Shown in pieces: positions 23,695 through 33,700 of a stretch of 64,000 nucleotides of DNA. Numbering within the stretch: position 1 is the stretch's first letter; each line of letters begins with the position of its first letter. Both the position numbers and the translations under genes were made by a program. The stretch is taken from the NCBI GenBank assembly GCA_013297775.1, contig JAAFIL010000016.1, forward strand, positions 1 through 64,000, given 5' to 3'. This DNA comes from Bacteroidota bacterium (GTDB lineage Bacteria > Bacteroidota > Bacteroidia > B-17B0 > Aurantibacillaceae). The notes under the pieces are model-generated. The model searched no databases. It had not been told where the DNA came from and worked only from the letters and a program-made list of their open reading frames with translations.

Positions 23695-24450
23695 TTAATC
23701 AATTAACTCTAATTTACCAGTAAGCAACGAGTAATAAGCACCTACAATTTTTAACTCTCCTTTATTTTCCATCTCTCTAAGTATTTCGCTTTTCGATCGA
23801 ATTTGAGCAAGCGTATTTCGAACGTTATTTTTATTAACCGCTTTTACAAAAACATCATTCTTCGACGATTTTTCCCCTTCAAAATCTTGACTCATGGCAA
23901 CGGCTGGTTTAATGTTAGAGAGCATAGCTGTTATATTACCAAGATGCACATCATCAATAGCACTTTTAATGGCCCCGCAATGTTGATGTCCCATCACAAT
24001 AATTAATTTGGCACCAGCCACTTTACAAGCAAATTCCATACTCCCTAATAAATCTGTATTTACAAAGTTGCCAGCAACTCTACCAACAAACACATCTCCT
24101 AAACCTTGGTCAAATACATCTTCTACTGGCACTCTACTATCCAAACAACTTAAAACCATTGCCTTCGGATATTGGCCACCCGTTACCGCTTTTCTAATGG
24201 CATCCGAGTGTTCTCGCTGGGTTAAATTCCCACTTGTGAAACGCTTATTGCCTTCAATAAATTCTTGCAATACAGCTTCGGGGGTCAACGAGTCTTGAGC
24301 CGCCTTTGTCATCACATGTTTAGTTTCATAGGCTACCAATGTGTCTTTTACTGGTGCGCTAGTAGTTTCATGTTTAGTGCTTGAATTGCAAGCAATCATC
24401 AATTGCATTGCTGCAATTAAAAGAGTGGAGTGGATTAATTTATTTACCAT
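23695..24450 (-). CDS. Beta-class carbonic anhydrase, lipoprotein form
   Basis: With the ATG at 24450 the product has 251 residues and starts with a lipoprotein signal (MVNKLIHSTLLIAAMQLMIAC, lipidated Cys21). The enzyme domain (about 55-251) carries the beta-class zinc and catalytic set: SCLDSR (Cys102 with the Asp104-Arg106 dyad) and GHQHCG (His155, Cys158), plus the VGRVAGNFV and GSMEFA blocks. It interconverts CO2 and bicarbonate, here outside the cytoplasm on a membrane anchor. It shares an operon with sbtA, so it probably feeds bicarbonate to that transporter. The alternative start 24 bases upstream would only lengthen the signal peptide. Confidence 0.92.
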   Translation of the reverse strand: MVNKLIHSTLLIAAMQLMIACNSSTKHETTSAPVKDTLVAYETKHVMTKAAQDSLTPEAVLQEFIEGNKRFTSGNLTQREHSDAIRKAVTGGQYPKAMVLSCLDSRVPVEDVFDQGLGDVFVGRVAGNFVNTDLLGSMEFACKVAGAKLIIVMGHQHCGAIKSAIDDVHLGNITAMLSNIKPAVAMSQDFEGEKSSKNDVFVKAVNKNNVRNTLAQIRSKSEILREMENKGELKIVGAYYSLLTGKLELID

Positions 24451-24589
24451 TTTATTATTTTTTAATGTGAGCAAAATTAGAGCTATTAATTCATATATTA
24501 TTATTTATGTTTATTATCATAAGCATATATATATTTTATGGATAGATTTTATCGTTCTTCAAGAAAATTACAGGTGTTAGCAATTATAA

Positions 24590-24807
24590 TACCAAATGAA
24601 CTTATGTTTTAGTCCAAAGATGCGAAGTTATTTGCTTCGGCTACGCTCAGTATAAATTTTATCAGTACGATGAAAAAATTTGTTGCATAGCCCCAGCACA
24701 CAAACTGGCTCAAACATATACTATATGTTTGCCCTGAAACAAATTTTTAAAGAAGTAATGATGAAAAAAAACGAGTAGATTGGACTAAAATATAAGTTCA
24801 CTTGGTA
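24590..24807 (+). repeat. Family B palindromic repeat, copy B2 (218 bp)
   Basis: The terminal inverted repeats, 24590-24617 (TACCAAATGAACTTATGTTT onward) and 24780-24807, match those of B1 at 21353-21514, while the interior differs and is longer, with its own inverted pair (AAATTTGTT and AACAAATTT). The flanks carry TA at both ends. It fills most of the 467-base gap between the carbonic anhydrase and RCC1 genes. At 24843-24902 there is a separate segment about 75% identical to 13258-13316. Confidence 0.85.
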
Positions 24808-24917
24808 TAAGGGTTGTATTCCATATAACTGTTATCAGTTTCATGCAATCAAACATTAGAAAATAATTTATAATCTCTTTCTAGAGAAACACTTTCTTAA
24901 AACTTCTTATACGACTA

Positions 24918-26369
24918 TTATTGTTTTACTATTTTATGGTAAAGCGTGTGGTTACTTGCTTTCATGCGTAAGTAGTAAATACCATTGGGTATTGCAGACA
25001 AGTTTAGTCGCAGCTTATCGTTGGCCATTGGTTCCAACGATTCAATAGCTACATTTTGTCCAATAGCATTGTAAACCTCTATTTTATAATCACTCATGGA
25101 TGCGTTTACCAGTTCCAAATTAAATACGCCTCCTGTTGAAGGGTTGGGAAAGATGGCAACTTTGACGTTGCTTAAACCATTTTCTTTTAGTCCAATTACG
25201 GACTGTTGTTGCAATACCGAACACATCACGTTGGATTGAAATGCTTCATTCCGTTGAGTAGTGGTTGCATCGCCCAATTGCCCGCTTGCATTTCTTCCGA
25301 TGCCCCACATGCTCCCATCCGATTTATAAAACAACGAAAAATTAGTACCCGCTGCTATACCAATGGGCGAGGCAAAATTTGTCATCTGCACAGGCACACT
25401 CGAATTAGCAATGGTATTATTGCCCAGGTTGCCGTAAGTGTTGCGCCCCCACGACCAAACCGTACCATCATTTTTTAAAGCGTGTGCATGAAACGCACCA
25501 CTGGCTGCCACCGCCGAGGTAATGCCTGTTAACCCATTTACTTGTACAGGTACATTGCTATCAGTTGTGTTTCCGTTTCCAAGTTGGCCATAAAGATTTT
25601 GCCCCCAAGTCCAAACAGTACCGTCATTTTTAACAGCCATCGAAAAGAAGCGACCCGCAGTAATGGCAACCACATTGCTGAGTCCATTAACTTGAACGGG
25701 CGTATTTCTATCGAGACCTGTTGTACCATTTCCAATTTGTCCGCTCACATTATCGCCCCAAGCCCAAACCGTGCCATCGTTTTTTAATGCCAATGTGTGG
25801 TAAGTTCCTGCTGCAATTTTGGTAACGTTTGTCAACGAAGGCACTTGTGTTGGAATAGATTTATCAACCGTTGTTCCATCGCCCAATTGGCCGTCGCTAT
25901 TCCATCCCCAAGCCCAAACGGTGCCATCATTTTTTAATGCAACCGAATGCCAGCCGCCAGCCGAAATGGCTTTTGCACCCGTTAAAATAAGTGCTTGAAC
26001 GGGAGCCGTTACAAATGTTCCGGTGGCCGATGCGTTACCTAAGCCACCATAAAGATTACTGCCCCAGCACCAAACGGTTCCATTCGCTTTAAGTGCCATC
26101 GAATGGGCTTCCAATTGATCACCACCTCCCGAAACAGCAATGATACCCGATAAACCAGCAACCGTAACGGGTGTAGTTTGATCTACCGTATTCCCGTTTC
26201 CAATTTGTCCGGTTGCATTTTCGCCAAATGCTTTTACTGTACTATCGTTGCAAATGCCAAGCGAATGCCATCCGCCGCCGCCTAAACTTTGCGCCGAAGT
26301 GTTAGCTACGAATCCGAAAAGACCAATAGCTGTGGCGAGTTTTAAAATTTTGTAGTTTATTTTTTTCAT
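24918..26369 (-). CDS. RCC1-repeat secreted protein with T9SS sorting domain
   Basis: A signal peptide (residues 1-26, ending SAQ) is followed by seven RCC1-type repeats of about 50 residues, most with the pattern ALKNDGTVWAWG..GQLG(D/N)GT, which fold as a seven-bladed propeller (about 30-390). The last 80 residues are a type A sorting domain (VAIFPNPSTGGVFNLEL, IEVYNAIGQNV, IPNGIYYLRM, ending HKIVKQ). The protein is therefore exported by type IX secretion to the cell surface or medium. RCC1 propellers bind proteins or ligands, and the specific role is unknown. There is a 64-base gap to the receptor gene upstream. Confidence 0.88.
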   Translation of the reverse strand: MKKINYKILKLATAIGLFGFVANTSAQSLGGGGWHSLGICNDSTVKAFGENATGQIGNGNTVDQTTPVTVAGLSGIIAVSGGGDQLEAHSMALKANGTVWCWGSNLYGGLGNASATGTFVTAPVQALILTGAKAISAGGWHSVALKNDGTVWAWGWNSDGQLGDGTTVDKSIPTQVPSLTNVTKIAAGTYHTLALKNDGTVWAWGDNVSGQIGNGTTGLDRNTPVQVNGLSNVVAITAGRFFSMAVKNDGTVWTWGQNLYGQLGNGNTTDSNVPVQVNGLTGITSAVAASGAFHAHALKNDGTVWSWGRNTYGNLGNNTIANSSVPVQMTNFASPIGIAAGTNFSLFYKSDGSMWGIGRNASGQLGDATTTQRNEAFQSNVMCSVLQQQSVIGLKENGLSNVKVAIFPNPSTGGVFNLELVNASMSDYKIEVYNAIGQNVAIESLEPMANDKLRLNLSAIPNGIYYLRMKASNHTLYHKIVKQ

Positions 26370-26433
26370 AGGTATAATTTTTTTGGGTAATAAATTTGAG
26401 ACCAGCTCCTTTGAAATTTATTTTAGTTAATCA

Positions 26434-28866
26434 TTAAAATCTTGCTTTTAAAGCGGCAATAATATTTCTTCCTGAGGCACTAATGCCCGATCCATAAGGT
26501 CGGTAAAGTATATCACTTATATTCTCAACGCCTGCCATTACCACCACGTATTGATTTAAAAAGAAGGCGGCTTTAAAATTGAGAGTGTACCAACTATCGG
26601 TATAGGCTTGTCCTTTTGGGTCTTTAGTAAAATCGCGGGCGTACGATGTATTCACACGTTCTGTTAATGCTAACTCCTCATAATCCATTCGGCTATTATA
26701 TATTGTATAAAAATCGAATTTCATTTTTTTATGCTGATAAGTAAAGTGAGCACTTCCAAACGCAGGTGCAGCATGGCGTAAGGGGTAATAAATTAAACTA
26801 TCCGGACTTTGCTCTTTGCCTTGTTGCCACGAGTAAGCACCACGTATGCCAAACCCTTTCCAATTGAACTCAAGCCCCGCTTGCAAGCCATACACATAAG
26901 CTTGTGCAACATTTTGAACAGCTTGTATATTACTTTTATTACCTTGATATCTTATAGTAGATTGTCCATTGAACGTAAAATCTTTACGCTCCATGGCATT
27001 TTTCAGTAACGTGTAATAGCCCGCCACATCAGCCTTTAAAAAATTACCAAACGTTTTCACCGTTCCAATTTCGGCATTGTAAGCATGTTCGGGTTTAAGG
27101 TTAGGATTGGGAACCAGCAAGTAGCCCGGCGTGGACTCAAATACTTTGCCCATGTCGTCAATGTTGGGTGCTCTAAAGCCAGTAGCCACATTTAAGTACA
27201 TTTGCCACGTACGATGCGGGGTATAAACTAAACCTAAACTCCCGTTAAGCGTTTGGTTGCGCATGGTAGCACGTGTAAATGGAAACGGAAAAATAAGTGT
27301 ATCAAAAGCTGCTTCAATCCGATACGCACTCCACCGTATGCCACTACTCACAATTAAGTTTTTATGCAGCTTGTATTTTAAACTCGCATAAGCCCCATAC
27401 GATTGCCAAATAGAACCATTGGGATAACGTGTTACCGTCGAGTCCACTTCTTTAGTAATAACGTGTGTTAACGATGCCGTAGAGCCAACTTTATTTTGAA
27501 CCAACTCTAAGCCGTAACAAACCGTTAGTTTTTCGCTTATTTGTTTATCAAGATCGACGTTTAATGAAAGGGCTTTTACCGTTTCTTTTTGCATGCGTAA
27601 TTCCCTCACCATAAACTCGCGGTCGTATCTACTCTCTTCAAAATCTTGCATGGCCATTGTTACTCTTAAATGATCGTAAGCACTATTTTTTTTAGAATGG
27701 ATAACTCCTAAACGGTGCATTTTCCATACTTGCGGCCCATAATACCACTCTGCCCAACGTAACTTATTTTTATAAGGGCCTTGCGTTTGCATCACGTACA
27801 ATCTATCGTAACGGTTATAAGGCGAGGTTTCCGAAAAATGAAAACCATAATCTATCTCCCAATTTTTATTGGGTTTAAAACGTACTTTTTGCATGAAATT
27901 ATTTTGGCTATATTTTGAACCTACTTGTAGCGTGGAATCGTTATTAGGCACCATGTAATCTTTATTGGCAATGGTTTGCACGTAATTAGGACGATAAAAA
28001 TGCGCATCGCCCCCAACAGACCCTGCGCGTAAATCGCCGTACTCGCCTCTTGTGTAACTGGTAACAAACGCCCATTTTTTAAGTCCGATATTAAAATTGA
28101 GGTGGCGTGTATTTTCTGAATTGGCAGTCGAAGTGCGCATAAGGGCATTCCCCTGAACTGTAATTTTAGTGGTGGTATCACAAAATTTTGGTTCAAGTGT
28201 ATTAAAACTCATCACGCCCCCAATGGCATCGCTGCCATACATTACCGACCCTGGCCCAAATAATATTTCGGTACCCTCTAGCGCATTGGCATCTAAAGAA
28301 ATAACGGTTTGCAAATTGCCCGCCCTAAAAATGGCATTGTTCATGCGCACACCATCCACAACCAACAATACACGGTTAGTGGCCATGCCGCGTAGCATGG
28401 GCGAGCCACCGCCTAACTGACTTTTCTGTATAAAAGCGTAACCGCCCGTTCCCAAAAGGTCGGCGGTTGTTTGCGGATTTTGAAACGCCACCTCTTTCAT
28501 ATTTATTTTTTGAATACGGTTAGGCGTTTCAAGTTTATCTTCCTTAATACGGTTAGCCGAGATAACAACTTCGGATAGTGAAATATTTAGTTCTTCTAGT
28601 TCAACAATAAACTTCATTTTTTGCAATTGCGTGTAAGAAACCATTTGCAGTTTATAATTCGAGAACGTAATAAAAATACTATCCTTATCTTTTAGTGTTG
28701 TTATGTCGGCTTTACCTTTACTGTTGGTAAATAAAGGTGTTTTAGGATACGCTACAACACCAGCACCCACAAGCGGTTCGCGCGTTAGTCTATCTACCAC
28801 GGTTACCGTTTGAGCGTTGATATACATACCACATAATGCCAAAAGCATTACTAAAAAATGTTTCAT
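26434..28866 (-). CDS. TonB-dependent receptor, haemoglobin/transferrin-type
   Basis: This 810-residue outer-membrane receptor has a signal peptide ending NAQ (1-19), a short carboxypeptidase-regulatory-like domain (about 20-95), a plug (about 110-230) with PMLRGMATNRVLLVVDGVRM and GPGSVMYGSDAIGGVMSF, and a 22-strand barrel ending in ALKARF. The plug motifs are those of the haemoglobin/transferrin/lactoferrin receptor group, so an iron or haem source is the first guess, though other metal complexes are possible. It is preceded by a small membrane-anchored protein gene (29100-29576). A 24-base dyad at 28891-28914 lies just upstream of its start. Confidence 0.86.
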   Translation of the reverse strand: MKHFLVMLLALCGMYINAQTVTVVDRLTREPLVGAGVVAYPKTPLFTNSKGKADITTLKDKDSIFITFSNYKLQMVSYTQLQKMKFIVELEELNISLSEVVISANRIKEDKLETPNRIQKINMKEVAFQNPQTTADLLGTGGYAFIQKSQLGGGSPMLRGMATNRVLLVVDGVRMNNAIFRAGNLQTVISLDANALEGTEILFGPGSVMYGSDAIGGVMSFNTLEPKFCDTTTKITVQGNALMRTSTANSENTRHLNFNIGLKKWAFVTSYTRGEYGDLRAGSVGGDAHFYRPNYVQTIANKDYMVPNNDSTLQVGSKYSQNNFMQKVRFKPNKNWEIDYGFHFSETSPYNRYDRLYVMQTQGPYKNKLRWAEWYYGPQVWKMHRLGVIHSKKNSAYDHLRVTMAMQDFEESRYDREFMVRELRMQKETVKALSLNVDLDKQISEKLTVCYGLELVQNKVGSTASLTHVITKEVDSTVTRYPNGSIWQSYGAYASLKYKLHKNLIVSSGIRWSAYRIEAAFDTLIFPFPFTRATMRNQTLNGSLGLVYTPHRTWQMYLNVATGFRAPNIDDMGKVFESTPGYLLVPNPNLKPEHAYNAEIGTVKTFGNFLKADVAGYYTLLKNAMERKDFTFNGQSTIRYQGNKSNIQAVQNVAQAYVYGLQAGLEFNWKGFGIRGAYSWQQGKEQSPDSLIYYPLRHAAPAFGSAHFTYQHKKMKFDFYTIYNSRMDYEELALTERVNTSYARDFTKDPKGQAYTDSWYTLNFKAAFFLNQYVVVMAGVENISDILYRPYGSGISASGRNIIAALKARF

Positions 28867-28890
28867 TTTGAAAGATGCGTTTAAAGGGTT

Positions 28891-28914
28891 TTGACCTTAA
28901 AAACAGAAGGTCAA
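28891..28914 (-). promoter_or_regulatory. Dyad upstream of receptor gene
   Basis: TTGACCTT (28891-28898) and AAGGTCAA (28907-28914) form a perfect dyad with an 8-base centre, 25 to 48 bases upstream of the receptor start codon. It could be an operator or a 5' untranslated hairpin. The remaining sequence up to 29099 shows no convincing gene. Confidence 0.45.
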
Positions 28915-29099
28915 TTGTTTTATTGAAAAACATTAAAAACAGATTATGCAACAGGAATCGTAGTGAGAGGTGAAAGCCCAATAAAACGAGTATTTTTCGA
29001 CCACTACATAGCAGCACTATGGTGAAGAAGAAAAAGTAATGAAGAACCTTGTTTTGAAGGGATTTCGGCTCGTAATAGATTGCTATTACATAATTTGGG

Positions 29100-29576
29100 T
29101 TAAACGCGTGGGGGCTTTTCGGTGCGGGCATTTACAACTACACCGCTTTTTAAAGTGAAATGGGTATGGTGCTTAACGCATACCGAGTCCGATTGTTTCA
29201 ACACCACGTATTCGACTGGAACAAAGTGCATACCTAATAAAAATAAAATGCAATCGGCTAACTGTCCTTTGCGATCGGTTTGTTTAAAGAAGTTTTTAAA
29301 TAATTCATTTTCTTTAGTGTCCTCAATAATGTTGACTAGAAAAATATTTTCCTTTTTTTCGATTGAAATTACTTCGTAGTAGTTTCCATTCATTACAACT
29401 TCTTTATTGTTTTCTTTCCACTCAATGCCTTTACAGTTTTTATATAACTCATCGGCATTAAAACAAATTTGTTTTAGTTCATCTTTTTGATGCGCTAATA
29501 CTGTTTGCCTAAATTGTTTTTTTTGAATTTTAATGGCCGTACTAAAAACAGCAAAACGAGCCGTAATGAATAACAT
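29100..29576 (-). CDS. Small membrane-anchored protein of unknown function
   Basis: The 158-residue product has an N-terminal hydrophobic segment (MLFITARFAVF) and a soluble remainder with two Cys near CFNADELYKNC and a His-rich stretch (VKHHTHFTL). The open frame runs further upstream, through ASLFILAV, to a stop near 29657, with no ATG, so the real membrane anchor may be longer and start at an alternative codon. It lies 233 bases upstream of the TonB-dependent receptor gene on the same strand. The two Cys and the His cluster suggest metal or redox contact, but this is only a guess. Confidence 0.5.
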   Translation of the reverse strand: MLFITARFAVFSTAIKIQKKQFRQTVLAHQKDELKQICFNADELYKNCKGIEWKENNKEVVMNGNYYEVISIEKKENIFLVNIIEDTKENELFKNFFKQTDRKGQLADCILFLLGMHFVPVEYVVLKQSDSVCVKHHTHFTLKSGVVVNARTEKPPRV

Positions 29577-29750
29577 TACGGCTAGTATAAATAACGAAGC
29601 TATTTGTCTTGATTTTTTCAGATAATCAAATATACAATTTTGTGCGCATCTTTTTCAAAGTTTTTAACACCTCTGGTGGAATTGAAAAACGAATTTTTTT
29701 CTGTTCCTACTGCACGAATTGCCTATTGGATGGAATACCAAGGTCATTTA

Positions 29751-30482
29751 TTAGAGTTTTAAGCCAATGCCAAACCGACCACTAAAAAATTTTGGGAATC
29801 CTTCAAAGCTAAAGTTGGCATTGGTTCTATTTTGAACGGAAATAGCAGGATCGTTTTCTTTGTAAGAGGAATAATACGTGTCGAAAAAGCAAAGCGGAAC
29901 ATTCACATCAACAAAAAATTTTGAAGTTACGAAATAGGTAATGCGTGGAATAATAAAGGATTTCAGGCCAATATTCATATTGGATGTTGGTAACGCATTT
30001 GACGTTTTTGGAGAATAACTACTTTGGTGATAGTAGGGATTAACAGCAAAACCTATGCTAGGAACCCATTTACGTTCTTTCGATTTGTTAAAGGTTAAAA
30101 TGTATTCATATCTTACTGCAATGGCCGTTGTGTTTAGGTTACCACTACTTATAGTTTGTGTGTTGTTCAACGAATCATTTACAATTTCTGTTTTTGTACT
30201 CGTTTTTCCCAACATGAAACGTACCAATTCTATTTCGTGAAAATTATTTTTTGTGGATTGCCATTGAAAAGCAATAGTTGGATAAAGAATTTGAAACGTA
30301 CTACTTGTATTTTGATAACGTAACGATGAGGTATTGTTGAGTCTTGTGGACCATACTTGTTCATCTACGGTGGTCAAATTATAAAGTTTGATAGCACTTT
30401 TATAATTAATGTTGGTGTTTTGAGACCACCCTATTTTACTTGCAATAACAAATACCCAAAATGCTAAGCGTTTAGTGTTCAT
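29751..30482 (-). CDS. Putative outer-membrane beta-barrel protein
   Basis: The 243-residue protein has a signal peptide (residues 1-20, ending GWSQ). The rest is all amphipathic strands with alternating aromatic residues, including EIELVRFMLG, AVRYEYILTF, WVPSIGFAVNPYY and a final FSGRFGIGLKL. This is the pattern of a small outer-membrane barrel of eight to ten strands. I do not recognise a family. The neighbours on the same strand are the 1772-residue adhesin gene upstream and a small membrane-anchored protein gene downstream. Localisation is fairly likely; function is unknown. Confidence 0.6.
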   Translation of the reverse strand: MNTKRLAFWVFVIASKIGWSQNTNINYKSAIKLYNLTTVDEQVWSTRLNNTSSLRYQNTSSTFQILYPTIAFQWQSTKNNFHEIELVRFMLGKTSTKTEIVNDSLNNTQTISSGNLNTTAIAVRYEYILTFNKSKERKWVPSIGFAVNPYYHQSSYSPKTSNALPTSNMNIGLKSFIIPRITYFVTSKFFVDVNVPLCFFDTYYSSYKENDPAISVQNRTNANFSFEGFPKFFSGRFGIGLKL

Positions 30483-30787
30483 CGTTCTATTTTTTAAACT
30501 AACGGAATTACTTTGGTTTTATTGGGTATTCTATAAAATGAGATTGTTGCAAGCTATAACCCTTTATAAACAAAGGTTTCATAAAGTTTTTTGTTAAATC
30601 GCCACAAGCCAGTAAAATCGTTTTTCATCTCTTAAAAAACGTTTAAAACCCAGTAAATATACCTTGCAGCGGTCTCAAAATATTAAAACCAGTAGTGGTA
30701 GGTTATAAAACGAAAAACTCTAAACACTAGGCTAACGGGGGCTTGCCGAGTGTTTAGAGCTTTATCTTTAGCGTATGGCTAATAGTT
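30483..30787. other. Gene-free stretch with terminator
   Basis: There is no coding signal. Apart from the terminator at 30713-30759 the stretch is AT-rich and unremarkable; its left part should carry the promoter of the barrel protein gene. Confidence 0.5.
30713..30759 (-). terminator. Intrinsic terminator of the adhesin gene
   Basis: On the minus strand CTCTAAACACT (30759-30749) pairs with AGTGTTTAGAG (30728-30718), followed by TTTTT (30717-30713). It starts 29 bases after the stop of the 1772-residue gene. The 20-base loop is long but the stem is perfect. Confidence 0.8.
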
Positions 30788-33700
30788 CTATTGTTTTACA
30801 ACACGAATGGTTTGGCTTTGATTATTTTGTTTAATCGTTACAAAGTATAAACCATTGCTATATTTACTTAAATCTATCGGTGTGATAGAACTCTCGGTAT
30901 TAAATTGCCACATCAACTCGCCTAATACATTACTAACACTTACTTGCGATGGTGCATTGAGTTCTAAATTTACAAGACCTGTAGATGGATTTGGGTAAAG
31001 CGAAACCGTTAAGGCGTTAGCTTGCGGTGTTGATAATCCAACACATAAACTAACACTTTGTGTAATACTTACTGGTAAACTTACGCAACCTAAAGCGTTT
31101 GTTCCGTTTACGGTATAGATGGTGGTGGTTGAAGGCGACACTGTAATTGCAGCCGTATTACCTCCAGCACTCCAAGAATACGTGTTTGCGCCAGATGCCG
31201 TTAAACTGGCAGTTTGCCCAGTACAAATTAAGGTTGCCGAAGTAGAAACGGTTAATGTTGGTAAAGCATTCACCGTTACTGTGGCAATGGCAGAACCGTT
31301 ACATCCTAAAGTACTTGTTCCGCTTACGGTATAATTGGTAGTTGCAATTGGGCTTACAATAGCACTTCCACCACTAAATGTATAAGTGGATGCGCCGCTT
31401 GGCACAATAGTAAAACTATTTCCAGCACAAATACTTCCGCTGTTGGCGGTTAGTGTAGGCAATGGATTTGTATTAACCGTTACACTTGCGCAAGTAGGTG
31501 TAGTAATACAACCTCCCATACCGCTCACAAAATAACTGGTAGTGTTTGTAGGAGCCACGTTTACAGAAGTACCCGTTCCAGCACTACTACCGCCGCAACT
31601 GCCACTATACCAATTCCAAGCAGTGGCATCATTTAACGTACCAGTAACAACTGATAAAGCCACAGTTGAGCCAGCACAAACTAAGCTGTTGCTTACTGCG
31701 GCTGTTGCCAACGATGGATTCGTACATACTTCATCAAATCCCATGTCAGGGGCTGTGGTATTTCTTACATCGCAATCCACATCGGTTGGCACGGCAGCAA
31801 TTGGCGTACCTGCATTTTCAATACCTGTGTTGCTATTGGCCACTAAATGTAAATCATTGGCTGAAACAAAGGTTGGAGAAATGTTAACCGAGTTTAAATC
31901 TTTTCCGGTTTCGGTTTGCCAATTGGCTAAGGTTACTTGTTGCGTGCCCGCTGCAAGTGAGCCAACGCGACCAATAGAAGAACTTGCACCAGAAACAAAA
32001 ATAGCATTATTAGAACTGATTAAATTAGCGTAGTTACCCAAAGTACTGGTATAAGCTAATCCAATACCTGTATTTCCATTAAATCCGTTAGACCCTGTAC
32101 AGATTAAAATATTGTTGCGAATGTTAACAGGAGGCGTAACGCCGTTTATACCCAAAGCAATATTAGGTTGACTGGCGCCTGTTAAAGTTCCTGTCAGTTG
32201 CACCGAATTATGAAACACGTTTAACACACCTGTGCCACCGCCATAGTAAATGCCTACACCAAAATCGCCACCAGTTCCATTTGCATATAAATTATTTACA
32301 GAGTTATTGGCAATTAAACTAGTACCCGTTGTAGTAGCCGCTAACACAATACCTCCCGATGAATAGGTTCCACTTTGTGAGATGTTATTGATTACATTTC
32401 CAGTAACCGTAGCATTGGTTACCTCAGCACCCGTTGTTAATGAATTAGCAAGCGCATTACTACCTAATGTAATACCCATCACATCAACTGAACCAGCCGA
32501 AATAATATTGGCAATGGTATTGGCTCTAACTAGCGTTGCATTATCAAACAAAATCATAATACCTACTCTTCCAATGGCATTAGCGCCTACACCATTCAAT
32601 TCATTCAAATCAACTGTTGTATTATTATTTTTAATGGTGATAGATTGACCCGCAGAAAAGACCCCTATTTGCGCACTTTGAATTAAATTGTTAATGATGC
32701 TGTTATTATCGTTATTAACCGCACCTGCACCACTACCAATAGTTGGTCCACTGATGTTGATGGCAACACCAGTAGTTAAACCACCATTACCTGTAACAAT
32801 TGAATTTAGAATAGCATTATTAGTGGCAGCATTTCCGGCGGTGTTGGTTTGTATAGAAAGAACAGCCGAAGCCGTTGAAGCGTTCGTGTTGATGATACTT
32901 AAATCTCTACTCGCTTTTACTAGTGGACAAATTGAATTGGCCGTTGTGCCATTGCTGCCGTTAATGGTAATAAAATCGCCACCATTAATCACAATAATTG
33001 CTGTTGTTGACGAACCTGTGATGGTTGGGCTTACTCCCGCAGCAGGTTTAATTACTAAGCTATTTGTACTACTCGCATTTACATTACTAATAAAAGTGAT
33101 TGGAAATGTTTCGGAAGGGTAAGTAGCATCAATTAGACTGAATACCACAGGGCCTGTTAAACAACTGTTATTGTAAGCATTAGCTGCGGCTGTTAAAGTC
33201 GAATAAGTTCCAGCGGCACCCACAGTATAAAGCCCTGAAAGATTACCACTAATTAAATAGGTATTAGGAGTAGTAGGAGGCGTAGTAACCGCGTTTACAT
33301 TTGTTGCAACCAATCCAGCAGAAGGATTACTGCCAATGTTGCCGAGTATATCTTGTGCAATTACATAATACCCTACCACATCTGATACTGCTAATCCACC
33401 CATTGCGGCCGAACTAATTGTAAAACTCCAAACGCCATTGGTTGCAGAACCCGATACTAATGCTCCTTGAGTAGAAAACCATGGACCCGCATTTTTTCTG
33501 AAATAAACACGTGGTTGTAAAGTGCCAGTTGTTGGAACACCCGATAAATCTAGTAAAGTAGTGGTAAATGTTCGGTCGGCGGTGCTACACGTAAACGTTA
33601 AAAGAGGTAATGAAATATTTGGCGCATTAATGTCTAAAGGAACTGCGTCAATTTCATCGGCACCAATATCGGGTAAAAATGCCCCACCATTAACAGAACC

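Noticed and set aside
28790-29131. A 113-codon minus-strand ORF upstream of the receptor gene
   Set aside because: It overlaps both neighbouring genes, has no coherent domain and mostly reflects Phe/Leu codons from AT-rich DNA.
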